Source: Shimia haliotis (lineage in GTDB: Bacteria; Pseudomonadota; Alphaproteobacteria; Rhodobacterales; Rhodobacteraceae). Taken from it: 64,000 nucleotides of DNA. The position numbers were made by a program, and so were the translations under genes. The notes under the pieces were generated by a model, which worked only from the letters and a program-made list of their open reading frames with translations, ran no database searches and was not told the DNA's origin. The stretch is from the NCBI RefSeq assembly GCF_900114415.1, contig NZ_FOSZ01000008.1, positions 92,275 through 156,274 of the forward strand, in the 5' to 3' direction. The first letter of the stretch is position 1. Each line of letters opens with the position of its first letter. Shown here one piece after another: positions 39,107 to 48,318 of the stretch.

Positions 39107-40153
39107 ATGAAACTCCCCTCTTCCACCGCAACCAATCTCGAAAAACCGAACCTGCGCCACTTCCTGAAAACTCAGGACTTCACCCGCGCGGAACTGCAAG
39201 AGATCCTCGACCTGATGAAGATGCTGAAAGACGCACGCCGTGAAAACGCCGTGCCGCAGCTCTTCGAAGGCAAAACCGTTGGCATGATCTTCGAACAGCC
39301 TTCGACCCGTACTCGTGTTTCCTTCGAAGCCGCAGCCACCATCCTCGGCGGCCACGCACAGTTCCTTTCCCCCAACGACATCCACCTCGGTTCCAAAGAA
39401 TCGCTGGAAGACACCGGCAAGGTTCTGTCCCGCATGGTTGACGTGATCATGGCGCGTGTTGACGTACACTCCACCGTTGCTGGTCTCGCCAAAGGCGCGT
39501 CCGTACCGGTTATCAACGGCCTGTGCGACTGGCTGCACCCAACTCAGATGATGGCTGACATCTTCACCATGATCGAGCACCTGCCCGAAGGCAAAAAGAT
39601 CGACGATCTGAAAGTGGCCTTTGTTGGTGACGCGACCAACGTGTCCAACGAACTCGCAATGATCTGCACCAAGTTCGGCATCGAATACGCCCACGTTGGC
39701 CCGAAAAAATACCACATGAACGAGCAAGTGGTCGGCATGATCGAAGACAACTGCAAAGAGTACGGCGGCTCCTTCGTGATGACCGACGACGTAAACGCAG
39801 TCAAAGGCTTCGACATTCTGGTTGCAGACTCCTTCTACTGGTTCGGTCAAGAGGCAGAAAAAGAAGAGCGTCTGGCAACATTTATGCCTGAGTACGTTGT
39901 TGACCAGCGCCTGATGGACCTGGCTGGCCCGCAAGCAATGTTCATGCACTGCCTGCCTGCAAACGACCAGCGTGAAACCACTCGCGAAGTCATGGACGGC
40001 GACCGCTCCGTGATCATGGACGAAGCAGAAAACCGCCTGACCGCTCAGATGGCTCTGCTGGTGTACTTCACCCACAAAGACATGCCGAAACCTTCGGCCG
40101 ACGTGGTCAAAGCACACGCCGACAAGATCAACGGCTTCCTCGCGAACCTCTGA
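39107..40153 (+). CDS. ptcA: Putrescine carbamoyltransferase (ornithine carbamoyltransferase family)
   Basis: 348 residues. Carbamoyl-phosphate site STRTR (Ser66-Arg70) and the HCLP motif (His281) are conserved in all carbamoyltransferases. The ornithine-specific SMG loop is missing; in its place is DSFYWFGQEAEKEERLATFMPEY, similar to putrescine carbamoyltransferase of Enterococcus. With carbamate kinase and agmatine deiminase following, the likely reaction is N-carbamoylputrescine + phosphate to putrescine + carbamoyl phosphate. Start at ATG 39107. Ornithine carbamoyltransferase remains possible, but no arginine deiminase is present. Confidence 0.8.
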   Translation: MKLPSSTATNLEKPNLRHFLKTQDFTRAELQEILDLMKMLKDARRENAVPQLFEGKTVGMIFEQPSTRTRVSFEAAATILGGHAQFLSPNDIHLGSKESLEDTGKVLSRMVDVIMARVDVHSTVAGLAKGASVPVINGLCDWLHPTQMMADIFTMIEHLPEGKKIDDLKVAFVGDATNVSNELAMICTKFGIEYAHVGPKKYHMNEQVVGMIEDNCKEYGGSFVMTDDVNAVKGFDILVADSFYWFGQEAEKEERLATFMPEYVVDQRLMDLAGPQAMFMHCLPANDQRETTREVMDGDRSVIMDEAENRLTAQMALLVYFTHKDMPKPSADVVKAHADKINGFLANL

Positions 40154-40167
40154 TCTGGCTGAACGAC

Positions 40168-40194
40168 CCCGTGGCGCTTCCCTCGCGCCACGGG
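40168..40194 (+). other. Strong intercistronic hairpin between ptcA and arcC
   Basis: A perfect 10-bp stem, CCCGTGGCGC/GCGCCACGGG, with a 7-base loop. No T run follows, so it is not a standard terminator. It probably stabilises or processes the polycistronic mRNA. Similar hairpins follow the next genes. Confidence 0.75.
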
Positions 40195-40196
40195 AA

Positions 40197-40234
40197 CTCC
40201 CCTCCTCTCCTCCTCCCTCTCTCCCTCCTTCTCT
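40197..40234 (+). other. 38-base homopyrimidine tract
   Basis: A run containing only C and T lies between the ptcA hairpin and the arcC ribosome binding site. It is C-rich and free of G and A, like Rho-utilisation sites. It could allow partial transcription termination between ptcA and arcC, or simply keep the leader unstructured. Confidence 0.7.
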
Positions 40235-40252
40235 AAGAAATAGGAACGCAAC

Positions 40253-41182
40253 ATGAGAATTGTGGTAGCACTCGGCGGCAACGCTCTTCTACAACGTGGT
40301 CAGGCGATGACCGCTGAAAACCAGATGGAAAACATCCGCAAGGCCGCGCAATCGCTCGCCAAACTGGCGGAAACAAACGAAGTTGTGATCGCACACGGCA
40401 ACGGCCCACAAGTCGGCCTGCTGGCGCTTCAAGCTTCTGCCTACACCGATGTGGACGCGTATCCCCTGGACGTATTGGGTGCGGAATCTGTTGGCCAGAT
40501 CGGCTACATGCTGGAACAGCAAGTGGGCAACCTGTTGCCTGTTGACCAAAAGTTCGCGACACTTCTGACCCAAATCGAAGTCGACCCGACTGACCCAGCT
40601 TTCCAGAACCCGACCAAGTTCATCGGCCCTGTTTACAGCAAAGAGCAAGCTGACAAACTGGCAGCCGAAAAAGGCTATGAGTTCAAAGCCGACGGTGAAT
40701 ACTTCCGTCGTGTTGTGGCGTCCCCTCTGCCTAAGCGCATCTTCGAAGTTGAAACCATCAAGCTGCTGATCGAAAACGGCGCTCTGGTGATCTGTGCAGG
40801 TGGCGGCGGTATCCCGACCGCATATGCAGAAGATGGCACACTGCACGGTGTTGAAGCCGTGATCGACAAAGACCGCGCCGCGGCTCTGCTGGCTCGCGAA
40901 ATCAACGCAGACGCGCTGATGATCCTGACCGACGTTGACTCCGTTTACCTGAACTGGGGCACCGACGAGCAGGCAGCGATCCGCAAAGTGTCGCCGAACG
41001 AATTTGCAAAATTCGACTTCCCCGATGGCTCGATGGGCCCGAAAGTGGAAGCCGCTTGCGAATTCTCTCGCGCCACCGGTGGCAACGCGCTGATCGGCAA
41101 CTTGGAAGATGCCGTTGCGATGCTCGAAGGCACAGCCGGCACAACAGTGACCAGCCGCTGCCAAGAAACCGAACTGGTTTAA
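40253..41182 (+). CDS. arcC: Carbamate kinase
   Basis: 309 residues, the usual length. Blocks: [33 protein letters not shown] and [10 protein letters not shown], all typical of carbamate kinases in the amino-acid-kinase family. It uses carbamoyl phosphate to make ATP from ADP, releasing ammonia and CO2. With ptcA and aguA it completes the energy-yielding agmatine deiminase pathway. Cytoplasmic. Confidence 0.95.
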   Translation: MRIVVALGGNALLQRGQAMTAENQMENIRKAAQSLAKLAETNEVVIAHGNGPQVGLLALQASAYTDVDAYPLDVLGAESVGQIGYMLEQQVGNLLPVDQKFATLLTQIEVDPTDPAFQNPTKFIGPVYSKEQADKLAAEKGYEFKADGEYFRRVVASPLPKRIFEVETIKLLIENGALVICAGGGGIPTAYAEDGTLHGVEAVIDKDRAAALLAREINADALMILTDVDSVYLNWGTDEQAAIRKVSPNEFAKFDFPDGSMGPKVEAACEFSRATGGNALIGNLEDAVAMLEGTAGTTVTSRCQETELV

Positions 41183-41212
41183 TTTAGCGGGTCGCGTCGC
41201 GGTCTGCTTCTA

Positions 41213-41234
41213 TGGTGGGCGTAACCGCCCACCA
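41213..41234 (+). other. Strong intercistronic hairpin after arcC
   Basis: A perfect 9-bp stem, TGGTGGGCG/CGCCCACCA, with loop TAAC, in the 129-base gap before the permease gene. It has no following T run. Second in the series of hairpins in this operon. Confidence 0.75.
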
Positions 41235-41311
41235 CCTCCTCCATTCAGGCAACGAATTTAATCTTTGATATTTTGTTCCTGAACAACACCAACTTAGAAT
41301 TGGAAATGACC

Positions 41312-42715
41312 ATGTCAGAGAAAAAATCTGTAAGCATGATGGGCATTCTGTTGGTTGCTGTGAGTTCGATCCTAGTGATCGACACCGTGGCCGCGTCTGC
41401 CATGATTGGTCCCTCGGCCATTGGCTGGTGGATACTGTTCTTCTTTATCTTCTTCCTGCCGTATGGCCTCGTGACTGCCGAGCTCGGCACCACCTACAAG
41501 GATGAAGGTGCCATCGTTGACTGGGTAAACCGCGCATTCGGTCGCGGCGCCGCAGCACGCACTTCCTGGCTCTATTGGGTAAACTACTCCCTCTGGGTTC
41601 CGGCGGTTTACTACATGTTCGCAATCATCGTCGGCCAAATGATCGGCGTTGAGTTCGGTTCCTTCGCAATCGCAATCTTTGCGACGGCAATGAGCTGGTT
41701 GACCTCCTGGATCGCGACTTTCGACGTTGAACGTCTGACCTGGATCGCGTCGCTGGGTGCGATCTTCAAATCCGCGATCATGATCATTTTGGGCGTTGGC
41801 GGTCTGTACGTCGGCTTTACCCAAGGCTTCGCAAACCCGTTCACGCTGGCAGACACTCTGCCGTCGTTTGCTGATGGCGGCACCTACCTGCCGATCATTA
41901 TCTTCAACGTGATGGGTTTTGAGATCATCGCAGGCGCAGCCTCGACCTTCAAAGATCCTGTCCGCGACATCCCGAAAGCCACCGTTCTAGGCGGCATTCT
42001 GATCACCTTCTTCTACCTGCTGGCGTCCCTCGGCATCCTCGCGGTTATCCCGCTGGCCGAAATCTCCGACAGCTCGGGCGTGATCGATGCGTTCATTCTC
42101 GTCTTCGGCAACACTGGCGCAGCAAAAGTTCTGGTTTGGGCCGTTGGTATCATGGTTCTCTATACTCTGGTCTCCAACGTTGTGACCTGGGCAATGGGCG
42201 TGAACCAGACCGTTGTTTACTCCGCTGAACAAGGCCTGATGCCGAAAGCCTTCGCCAAAGTGTCCGAGAAAACCGGCATGCCGACCACCGCCTCCTGGGC
42301 AAACGGTTGGATGGCGACAGGAACCATGGTTGCGTATCTGATCATGGTTGCGGTTACCGGCAACGAAGACCTCTTCTGGAACGTCTTCTCGCTCGGCGCG
42401 ATCGGTCTGCTGGCCTCCTATGTCATGATGTTCCCAGCCTTCTTGAAGCTGCGTCTGACTGACACGGAAACTCCGCGCGGCTACACCATCCCAGGCGGCC
42501 TCCCGACAGCACTCTACTGCTCGGTTGTGCCAACCCTGATCCTGATCGCTGGTCTTGTGTTCTTCTTCTGGGCACCCGGCACGCCGATGGACATGGAATA
42601 CTTCTACACCGTTGGCGCAGGTCTTCTGATTGCCATGCTGGGTGGCGAAGTCCTGATCTGGAAAGCCAACAAAGAAACCGCTGAAGCAAACAAAAATGCT
42701 GCTCCGGCTGAGTAA
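41312..42715 (+). CDS. APC-superfamily permease, probable agmatine/putrescine antiporter
   Basis: About 467 residues with about 12 transmembrane segments. The opening SSILVIDTVAASAMIGPSAIGWW and ELGTTYKDEGAIVDWV are typical of amino acid/polyamine permeases. It lies between carbamate kinase and agmatine deiminase, the position of the AguD exchanger in agmatine operons of lactic bacteria, so it probably imports agmatine and exports putrescine. Start chosen at ATG 41312 (MSEKKSV) with GGA upstream; ATG 41306 is also possible. Confidence 0.85.
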   Translation: MSEKKSVSMMGILLVAVSSILVIDTVAASAMIGPSAIGWWILFFFIFFLPYGLVTAELGTTYKDEGAIVDWVNRAFGRGAAARTSWLYWVNYSLWVPAVYYMFAIIVGQMIGVEFGSFAIAIFATAMSWLTSWIATFDVERLTWIASLGAIFKSAIMIILGVGGLYVGFTQGFANPFTLADTLPSFADGGTYLPIIIFNVMGFEIIAGAASTFKDPVRDIPKATVLGGILITFFYLLASLGILAVIPLAEISDSSGVIDAFILVFGNTGAAKVLVWAVGIMVLYTLVSNVVTWAMGVNQTVVYSAEQGLMPKAFAKVSEKTGMPTTASWANGWMATGTMVAYLIMVAVTGNEDLFWNVFSLGAIGLLASYVMMFPAFLKLRLTDTETPRGYTIPGGLPTALYCSVVPTLILIAGLVFFFWAPGTPMDMEYFYTVGAGLLIAMLGGEVLIWKANKETAEANKNAAPAE

Positions 42716-42728
42716 CTAGAAAACTGGC

Positions 42729-42757
42729 GTTGGCGGCCATAAGTAAAGGCCGCCAAC
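42729..42757 (+). other. Strong intercistronic hairpin after the permease
   Basis: A perfect 10-bp stem, GTTGGCGGCC/GGCCGCCAAC, with a 9-base A-rich loop, in the 78-base gap before aguA. No T run follows. Third in the series. Confidence 0.75.
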
Positions 42758-42793
42758 CTCAACTCCCCACTTTTCCTGTGTAGGATCAGAACA

Positions 42794-43885
42794 ATGAGCA
42801 AAGTTCACACAACTCTCCCCGCCGCAGACGGCTTCTTCATGCCTGGCGAACACGCCCCGCACGACGAAATCTGGATGGCATGGCCCGAACGTAACGACAA
42901 CTGGCGCAATGGTGCCAAGCCGGCACAAGCGACATTCGTAGAAGTTGCAAAAGCCATCGCCGAAGTGACCCCAGTCACGATGACTGTTTCCGCCGACCAA
43001 TACGACAACGCCCGTTCCCGTCTTCCCGAAAACATCCGGGTTGTCGAAATGTCCACCAACGACAGCTGGATGCGCGACATTGGCCCGACCTATGTTGTGA
43101 ACGGTAAAGGCGAACGCCGCGGCGTTCAGTGGGAATTCAACGCATGGGGCGGATTTGTTGACGGCCTGTACTGGCCTTGGAACCGCGACAACGAAGTCGC
43201 TGGAAAAATCTGCGGCATCCACCGCGACGAAAGCTACAAAGCTGGTTTCGTTCTGGAAGGCGGCTCGATCCACACCGATGGCGACGGCACCCTTTACACC
43301 AACGAAGAATGCCTGCTGCACCCTTCGCGCAACCCCGACATGACCAAGGAAGAGATCGAGCAGTCGCTCAAGGATCACCTCGGTATGGAAAAAGTTATCT
43401 GGTTGCCCGACGGTCTCTACAACGACGAAACCAACGGTCACATCGACAACCTGATCCACGTCGCCGGCCCTGGCAAAATCATTCTGTCCTGGACCGAAGA
43501 CAAAGACGATCCTCAGTACGAGATCTCTCAGCGCGCATACGAGTTCCTCTCGAATGTTACCGACGCCAAAGGCCGTTCGCTGGAAATCTTCAAAGTGACG
43601 ATCCCTGGCCCGCTCTACTTCACTGAAGAAGAAGCCGCAGGCATCGATATGTCCGAAGGCATGGAGCGTGAAGCAGGTGAACGGATGGCTGGTTCTTACG
43701 CCAACTTCCTCGTCACCAACGGCCGGATCATCCTGCCGCTGCTGGACGCAAAGCACGACGATGCGGCCCGTGAGGTGCTTCAGAAAGCCTTCCCCGAGCA
43801 CGAAATCGTCGGCGTTCAGGCCCGCGAAATCCTGTTGGGTGGCGGCAACGTCCACTGCATTACGCAGCAAGTACCTTCCGTATAA
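42794..43885 (+). CDS. aguA: Agmatine deiminase
   Basis: 363 residues. Family blocks: MAWPERNDNW, STNDSWMRDIGPT, FNAWGG, LEGGSIHTDGDGTLYTNEECLL, and the catalytic Cys355 in GGGNVHCITQQ. It converts agmatine to N-carbamoylputrescine and ammonia in the cytoplasm. With ptcA and arcC it yields putrescine and ATP. Terminated by a strong hairpin. Confidence 0.96.
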   Translation: MSKVHTTLPAADGFFMPGEHAPHDEIWMAWPERNDNWRNGAKPAQATFVEVAKAIAEVTPVTMTVSADQYDNARSRLPENIRVVEMSTNDSWMRDIGPTYVVNGKGERRGVQWEFNAWGGFVDGLYWPWNRDNEVAGKICGIHRDESYKAGFVLEGGSIHTDGDGTLYTNEECLLHPSRNPDMTKEEIEQSLKDHLGMEKVIWLPDGLYNDETNGHIDNLIHVAGPGKIILSWTEDKDDPQYEISQRAYEFLSNVTDAKGRSLEIFKVTIPGPLYFTEEEAAGIDMSEGMEREAGERMAGSYANFLVTNGRIILPLLDAKHDDAAREVLQKAFPEHEIVGVQAREILLGGGNVHCITQQVPSV

Positions 43886-43899
43886 TCGGTCAAAACTCA

Positions 43900-43931
43900 A
43901 ATGCCGGGCAATTGCCCGGCATTTTTCTTTT
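43900..43931 (+). terminator. Rho-independent terminator after aguA
   Basis: A 12-bp perfect inverted repeat AATGCCGGGCAA/TTGCCCGGCATT with no spacer bases, followed by TTCTTTTT. The best terminator in the window; ends the four-gene agmatine transcript. Confidence 0.92.
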
Positions 43932-44023
43932 GTCATCCTACATTTTCAGAGATAGTGAGCCGACAAACAACGAACTATTGTGGACCACCATCCACAGCGG
44001 ATTTCCTGCAAACAAGGATTCTC

Positions 44024-45424
44024 ATGGACAGCAGCGCACCTGCTAAGAAGATCGGCCTTTTGGGCATCATTTTCTTCGTATTCTCAGGCATGATCGGTTT
44101 TGACGGTCTCGCGGCAACGGCCGCTGTTGGCCCAACAGTCTTCGGATGGTGGGCCGTGGTGATCGTGGTATTCCTGATTCCCAACCTTTTGATGAATTCC
44201 GAACTTGGCACTGCCTTCCCTGCGGACGGCGCAATTTATGACTGGGCGCATAAATCTCTCGGCCCCCGCCATGCGGCGCGTGTGGCGTGGTTTTACTGGA
44301 TCAATGTGCCGTTTTGGATGCCTGCCGTCTATCTGATCGCTTCGGGAATTCTGTCTCTGCTGTTCTTCCCCGACGCCCCTGTCTGGGTTCAAACCTGCCT
44401 CGCCATTTCTATGGTCTGGTTCACTGTATTTATTTGCAATGCACCTGCGGCGACCGGCAACTTGGTCAATTTTGTCGGCGGAGCGTCCAAGGTGATTGTG
44501 CTCTTGGCCCTCGTCATTGGTGGGATCAGCTTTGTCAGCGTCCACGGTCCCGCACAAGAGCTTACCCTGGAATCTATGATGCCGCGTTTTGACGACGGCT
44601 TCCGCTACGCCCCGACACTGGTCTACCTGATCGTGGGCGCGGAAACAGTCGCCTGTATGGGAGGCGCCTTGAAGAACCCACGACGCAACATCCCGCTCGG
44701 CCTGTTCCTCGCGCTAAGCATTGTTCTGGTGCTCTATAGTCTTGCCATCGCAGCGATGATCGTGGCCCTGCCCAATGATCAACTCAGCCTCGTGGGAGGT
44801 ATTACCCAGACGTTCTCGATCCTTTTCGGGGATCACCCCGCCGGACGTGCGCTGACGGTCAGCCTGTCGCTCATCGCCATCGTGGCGCTGGTCACATACA
44901 TTGTTCCTTGGCTTATGGCCTCTTCGAGAGCTGCAGCAGAAGGAGCTGACGCGAACGAAATGCCAGCTGTCTTTGGCAAGCGCAACGCATCCGGAAGCCC
45001 AGTCGGCGCCAATGTCCTCACCGGCGTAGTCGCGACCATTGCTTTGGTGATCTACACCTTTATGTCCGCGAACGCGGATGAGCTCTTTTGGAGCCTATTT
45101 GCCTTTGCCAGCTTCCTTCTCTTCGTCACCTATTTCTTCATGATCGCGTCTTTCGTCCGGTTGCGCGAAACTCATCCTGACACGCCACGACCATTCCGCG
45201 TGCCAGGTGGTATGATTGGCGCGTGGATCGTGGCGTTGATGCAGGCGTTTGTTCTGGCAATTGCTTGCGTCGTACTTGTTTTCCCTGACGTCATGGATGG
45301 GCGAATAAGCCTAACTGAGAGTGCTCCGACACTTATTGGTATAGCGGGTTCCGTCATACTCATTGAGTTTTTTGTCCGTCGCCTGATTCCTGCTAAACAG
45401 TCTGACACACCAACAGCAGGCTGA
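44024..45424 (+). CDS. Second APC-superfamily amino acid/polyamine permease
   Basis: 466 residues from ATG 44024, about 12 transmembrane segments. N-terminal IFFVFSGMIGFDGLAATAAVGP and ELGTAFPADGAIYDWAHKSLG correspond to the same regions of the permease at 41312. It lies after the aguA terminator, so it is expressed separately, and before the LysR regulator. Could take up agmatine, putrescine or a related amino acid; the two permeases may handle different exchange partners. Confidence 0.85.
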   Translation: MDSSAPAKKIGLLGIIFFVFSGMIGFDGLAATAAVGPTVFGWWAVVIVVFLIPNLLMNSELGTAFPADGAIYDWAHKSLGPRHAARVAWFYWINVPFWMPAVYLIASGILSLLFFPDAPVWVQTCLAISMVWFTVFICNAPAATGNLVNFVGGASKVIVLLALVIGGISFVSVHGPAQELTLESMMPRFDDGFRYAPTLVYLIVGAETVACMGGALKNPRRNIPLGLFLALSIVLVLYSLAIAAMIVALPNDQLSLVGGITQTFSILFGDHPAGRALTVSLSLIAIVALVTYIVPWLMASSRAAAEGADANEMPAVFGKRNASGSPVGANVLTGVVATIALVIYTFMSANADELFWSLFAFASFLLFVTYFFMIASFVRLRETHPDTPRPFRVPGGMIGAWIVALMQAFVLAIACVVLVFPDVMDGRISLTESAPTLIGIAGSVILIEFFVRRLIPAKQSDTPTAG

Positions 45425-45434
45425 TTTCAGCCAA

Positions 45435-45465
45435 ACGCGGGCGGTCAACTGGACTCTGCCCGCGT
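45435..45465 (+). other. Hairpin after the second permease
   Basis: An 8-bp perfect stem, ACGCGGGC/GCCCGCGT, with a 15-base loop, in the 92-base gap before the LysR gene. No T run. It continues the pattern of a hairpin after every transport or catabolic cistron here. Confidence 0.6.
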
Positions 45466-45516
45466 GACCTGTAAACCTGTGCCAACCGTAGCAAAACGCA
45501 CGACGAGCGCGACTGA

Positions 45517-46488
45517 ATGCACCGAAATATCCCTCCATTGAACGCCATTCGCGCGTTTGAAGCCGTTGCCCGACATGAACATCTCGGGCATGCAGCCGAT
45601 GAACTCAACGTGACCCACAGTGCGGTCAGTCAGCAAATCAAGCACATTGAAGAGTGGTTCGAACAAGAACTGTTTTCCCGCGTCAAAGGCCGCCTGTACC
45701 TGAACTCTGCAGGCCAGGAACTTCTCAAGGGGTACGGCAGCGCGCTTGATCTGATGCAGAACACCACAGATCTGCTTCTTAGACGTGGTCCGGGCGAACA
45801 TATGACCCTGCATTGCGATCCGGCGTTCCTTTCCAAGGTTATCATGCCACTGGGCGACGTTGCGCGCTCTGCGGCCTCTGGCGTGACGCTGGACGTTAAA
45901 ACCGCATCAATTGCCCACACAGCGTTTCCCGATGCTGCAGACATTGTCATAGATCACAACCAACACCGGAATTGGCACAATGTGCACCGCGAGCACTTGC
46001 TCGACATCCACGGGTTCCCCGCTTGCGCGCCGTCACTGCTGGAACGCTATCCGCCTCCGACCCGGCCTCTGGATTTACGGCGGATGCCTTTGTTGCACGG
46101 CGCCGATCGCGACAGTTGGAATTCCTGGCTGGTCGAATTTGCCGGATCCACGAGTGCGGGATGTGCCAACACGTACTACGATGACTTCTCGATGACCATC
46201 AACGCGGCCGTGCGCGGTCGTGGCGCGATTCTTGCCGATCCTGTACTCTGCGAATTCGAGTTGGAAACCGGTCAGCTTGTCCCGCTGTTCAACAACACAA
46301 TCCACGAAGTCAGCTATTACGCATTTTGCACCAACCTGAAGTATTCCACGCGCACTGTCCGTCGGGCGTTTGACAGCATCGTTGAAATCTTGCGAACACA
46401 CGACAGCAAAATCCGTGCCCTTGAAAAAAACAAGGAACCGGCGCACCGCCCCTGGGAAGCTCCCAGCGTGGCCCAAAAATTGGACTGA
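45517..46488 (+). CDS. LysR-family transcriptional regulator (GcvA-like)
   Basis: 323 residues. N-terminal helix-turn-helix: IPPLNAIRAFEAVARHEHLGHAADELNVTHSAVSQQIKHIEE. The C-terminal effector domain is complete. The opening PPLNAIRAFEA is typical of the GcvA subgroup. Its position at the end of the agmatine gene set suggests it controls these genes, although it does not have the usual divergent arrangement. Ligand unknown; agmatine is an obvious candidate. Confidence 0.88.
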   Translation: MHRNIPPLNAIRAFEAVARHEHLGHAADELNVTHSAVSQQIKHIEEWFEQELFSRVKGRLYLNSAGQELLKGYGSALDLMQNTTDLLLRRGPGEHMTLHCDPAFLSKVIMPLGDVARSAASGVTLDVKTASIAHTAFPDAADIVIDHNQHRNWHNVHREHLLDIHGFPACAPSLLERYPPPTRPLDLRRMPLLHGADRDSWNSWLVEFAGSTSAGCANTYYDDFSMTINAAVRGRGAILADPVLCEFELETGQLVPLFNNTIHEVSYYAFCTNLKYSTRTVRRAFDSIVEILRTHDSKIRALEKNKEPAHRPWEAPSVAQKLD

Positions 46489-46524
46489 CGGTTTACCGAC
46501 GCAATACCGATGCGATACCGACGC
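46481..46524 (-). repeat. 11-bp tandem-like intergenic repeat, copy 2
   Basis: On the minus strand: GCGTCGGTATC, GCATCGGTATT, GCGTCGGTAAA, and a weaker fourth unit CCGTCAGTCCA that overlaps the LysR stop codon. The first 30 bases match the corresponding part of copy 1 (3061-3090) at 28 positions. It lies between the convergent LysR and GMC dehydrogenase genes. A separate ACGCCTG/CAGGCGT hairpin follows at 46521-46536. Confidence 0.7.
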
Positions 46525-46528
46525 CTGT

Positions 46529-48145
46529 TCAGGCGTATGTTTCTTTAACCATGTCCGCGCATTTTTCACCGATCATGATGGTCGGTGCATTGGTGTTGCC
46601 ACTGACCAGCGTCGGCATCACCGACGCGTCGGCAACCCGCAGACCTTCCAGGCCGCGCACTTTCAACTCGGGGTCGACAACCGCCATGTCATCCGTGCCC
46701 ATTTTGCACGTGCCCACCGGATGATAAACGGTATCTGCACGCGAACGGATGTGGTCCTCCCACTCTGCGTCGGTCATGTTGTCGTGCACGCCGAACAGCT
46801 CTTTGTGTTTGTATTTGACCATCGACGGCGCCTCCATGACCGAACGCGTCATCTTGGCGCCTTTGATCATCGTTTGCATGTCCCGTTCATCTCCAAAAAA
46901 GTTCGGATCGATTTTCGGAGGTGCCAGCGGGTCTGCGGAATTGAGTGTCACCTCGCCGCGGCTATAGGGCCGCAAGACACAGACATGGCAGGAATACCCG
47001 TGCCCCAAATGAAGTTTGCGCGCGTGATCATCCACAATAGAAATTACGAAATGGGTTTGAACATCGGGGCGATCTAGTGCGCCATCTGTTTTGAAGAAGG
47101 AGCCGGCTTCCGCTATTGTGGAGGCAATCATTGAGTTCCCATCTTTGCGCCACTTCAGGATTTCTCCCGTCAGTTTTGCAGTGCCGCGCAGGCCAACACC
47201 GATATTGTCCGTGTCCTTTGTTTTATAGGCCAGAATAAAATCGATGTGGTCTTGCAGGTTCTGCCCCACTCCGGCCAATTCGTGTTGCATTTCAATGCCG
47301 TGAGGCGTGATGTCTTCTGCACGTCCAATGCCGGAGAGTTGCAACAACTGCGGGCTCTGGAAAGCCCCGCCACACAAGATCACCTCTTTGCTGGCTCGGA
47401 CCTCTTTGTCCGTGCGACCCTGACGATAGGCAACACCGACGGCACGCTTGCCTTCGAGCAAAACCTTGGTCGCATGGGCACCGGTAATGACAGTCAGGTT
47501 AGGGCGCGAATCCATAACGGGGTGCAAGTAGCCTGCCGCCGCAGAGCAGCGCTCACCATTCTTCTCAGGGGCGTGAAATTGGGTGCACTGATAAAGGCCC
47601 GCACCCTCGTTGTCGCCGTCGTTAAAGTCCGCGGTTTCGCGGATTTGCAACTCGCCACTGGCCTCGACAAACGCACGGGAAATCGGCCGCGGCGCTTTGG
47701 GGTTGGACACGTGCAACGGCCCGGAATCACCGTGAAAATCGTCACTTCCGTTGACGTTGTTCTCGGCTTTTTTGAAGTATGGCAGCACCTCATCCCAGCC
47801 CCAGCCGTCGCATCCCAGATCGGACCAGCCGTCATAGTCTTCTTTTTGACCGCGTACATAGAGCATGGCGTTGATTGCGCTTGAACCACCCAATGCCTTG
47901 CCGCGTGGTTGATAGCCTTTGCGTCCCTTCAGGCCTTTCTGCGGCACGGTCTCAAAAGCCCAATTGTTGATCTTGCCATAGCCCGGCAGCATCGCGATCA
48001 CGCCCATCGGCGCCCGCACAAGAATGCCGTCGCCTTTGCCTCCGGCCTCCAGCAGGCACACTTTGGTATTTGGATCTTCGCTCAAGCGCGACGCTATCGT
48101 TGCTCCTGCAGATCCTCCGCCGACAATTACAAAATCATAGCTCAC
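46529..48145 (-). CDS. GMC-family choline dehydrogenase-like oxidoreductase
   Basis: 538 residues from a GTG at 48145, chosen because GGGAGGGA lies seven bases upstream and the FAD motif starts at once ([20 protein letters not shown]). Further GMC blocks: [28 protein letters not shown] (GMC signature 2) and C-terminal HPVGTCKMG and [27 protein letters not shown]. It oxidises a primary alcohol with FAD. No betB or betI is next to it, so choline is not assured; aminoalcohols or other alcohols are possible. Confidence 0.88.
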   Translation of the reverse strand: MSYDFVIVGGGSAGATIASRLSEDPNTKVCLLEAGGKGDGILVRAPMGVIAMLPGYGKINNWAFETVPQKGLKGRKGYQPRGKALGGSSAINAMLYVRGQKEDYDGWSDLGCDGWGWDEVLPYFKKAENNVNGSDDFHGDSGPLHVSNPKAPRPISRAFVEASGELQIRETADFNDGDNEGAGLYQCTQFHAPEKNGERCSAAAGYLHPVMDSRPNLTVITGAHATKVLLEGKRAVGVAYRQGRTDKEVRASKEVILCGGAFQSPQLLQLSGIGRAEDITPHGIEMQHELAGVGQNLQDHIDFILAYKTKDTDNIGVGLRGTAKLTGEILKWRKDGNSMIASTIAEAGSFFKTDGALDRPDVQTHFVISIVDDHARKLHLGHGYSCHVCVLRPYSRGEVTLNSADPLAPPKIDPNFFGDERDMQTMIKGAKMTRSVMEAPSMVKYKHKELFGVHDNMTDAEWEDHIRSRADTVYHPVGTCKMGTDDMAVVDPELKVRGLEGLRVADASVMPTLVSGNTNAPTIMIGEKCADMVKETYA

Positions 48146-48261
48146 AACAGTCCCTCCCCAGAGCGCAAAGCCTTCTATTCCACAAACAGTGAAGCAGCCG
48201 CGGTGCTGTTTGGTCCAGCTTTTGAGCAAATGACCTTCCGTCACTTCGGTGTGCCACAACG

Positions 48262-48293
48262 AAAAAAGGCGGCACAATATGCGCCGCCTTTTC
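48262..48293 (-). terminator. Rho-independent terminator of the glutamyl-tRNA synthetase gene
   Basis: On the minus strand: GGCGGC and GCCGCC arms with a short loop, followed by a run of six T. It lies 26 bases after the gltX stop and upstream of the GMC gene. Confidence 0.85.
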
Positions 48294-48318
48294 CCTAAAC
48301 TTCAGAGCTTTATGGCCT

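Noticed and set aside
39107..40153. Calling this argF (anabolic ornithine carbamoyltransferase)
   Set aside because: The SMG ornithine loop is absent and the neighbours are agmatine genes; putrescine carbamoyltransferase fits better.
46529..48145. Naming the dehydrogenase betA
   Set aside because: No betB, betI or choline transporter nearby; GMC enzymes for other alcohols look alike.
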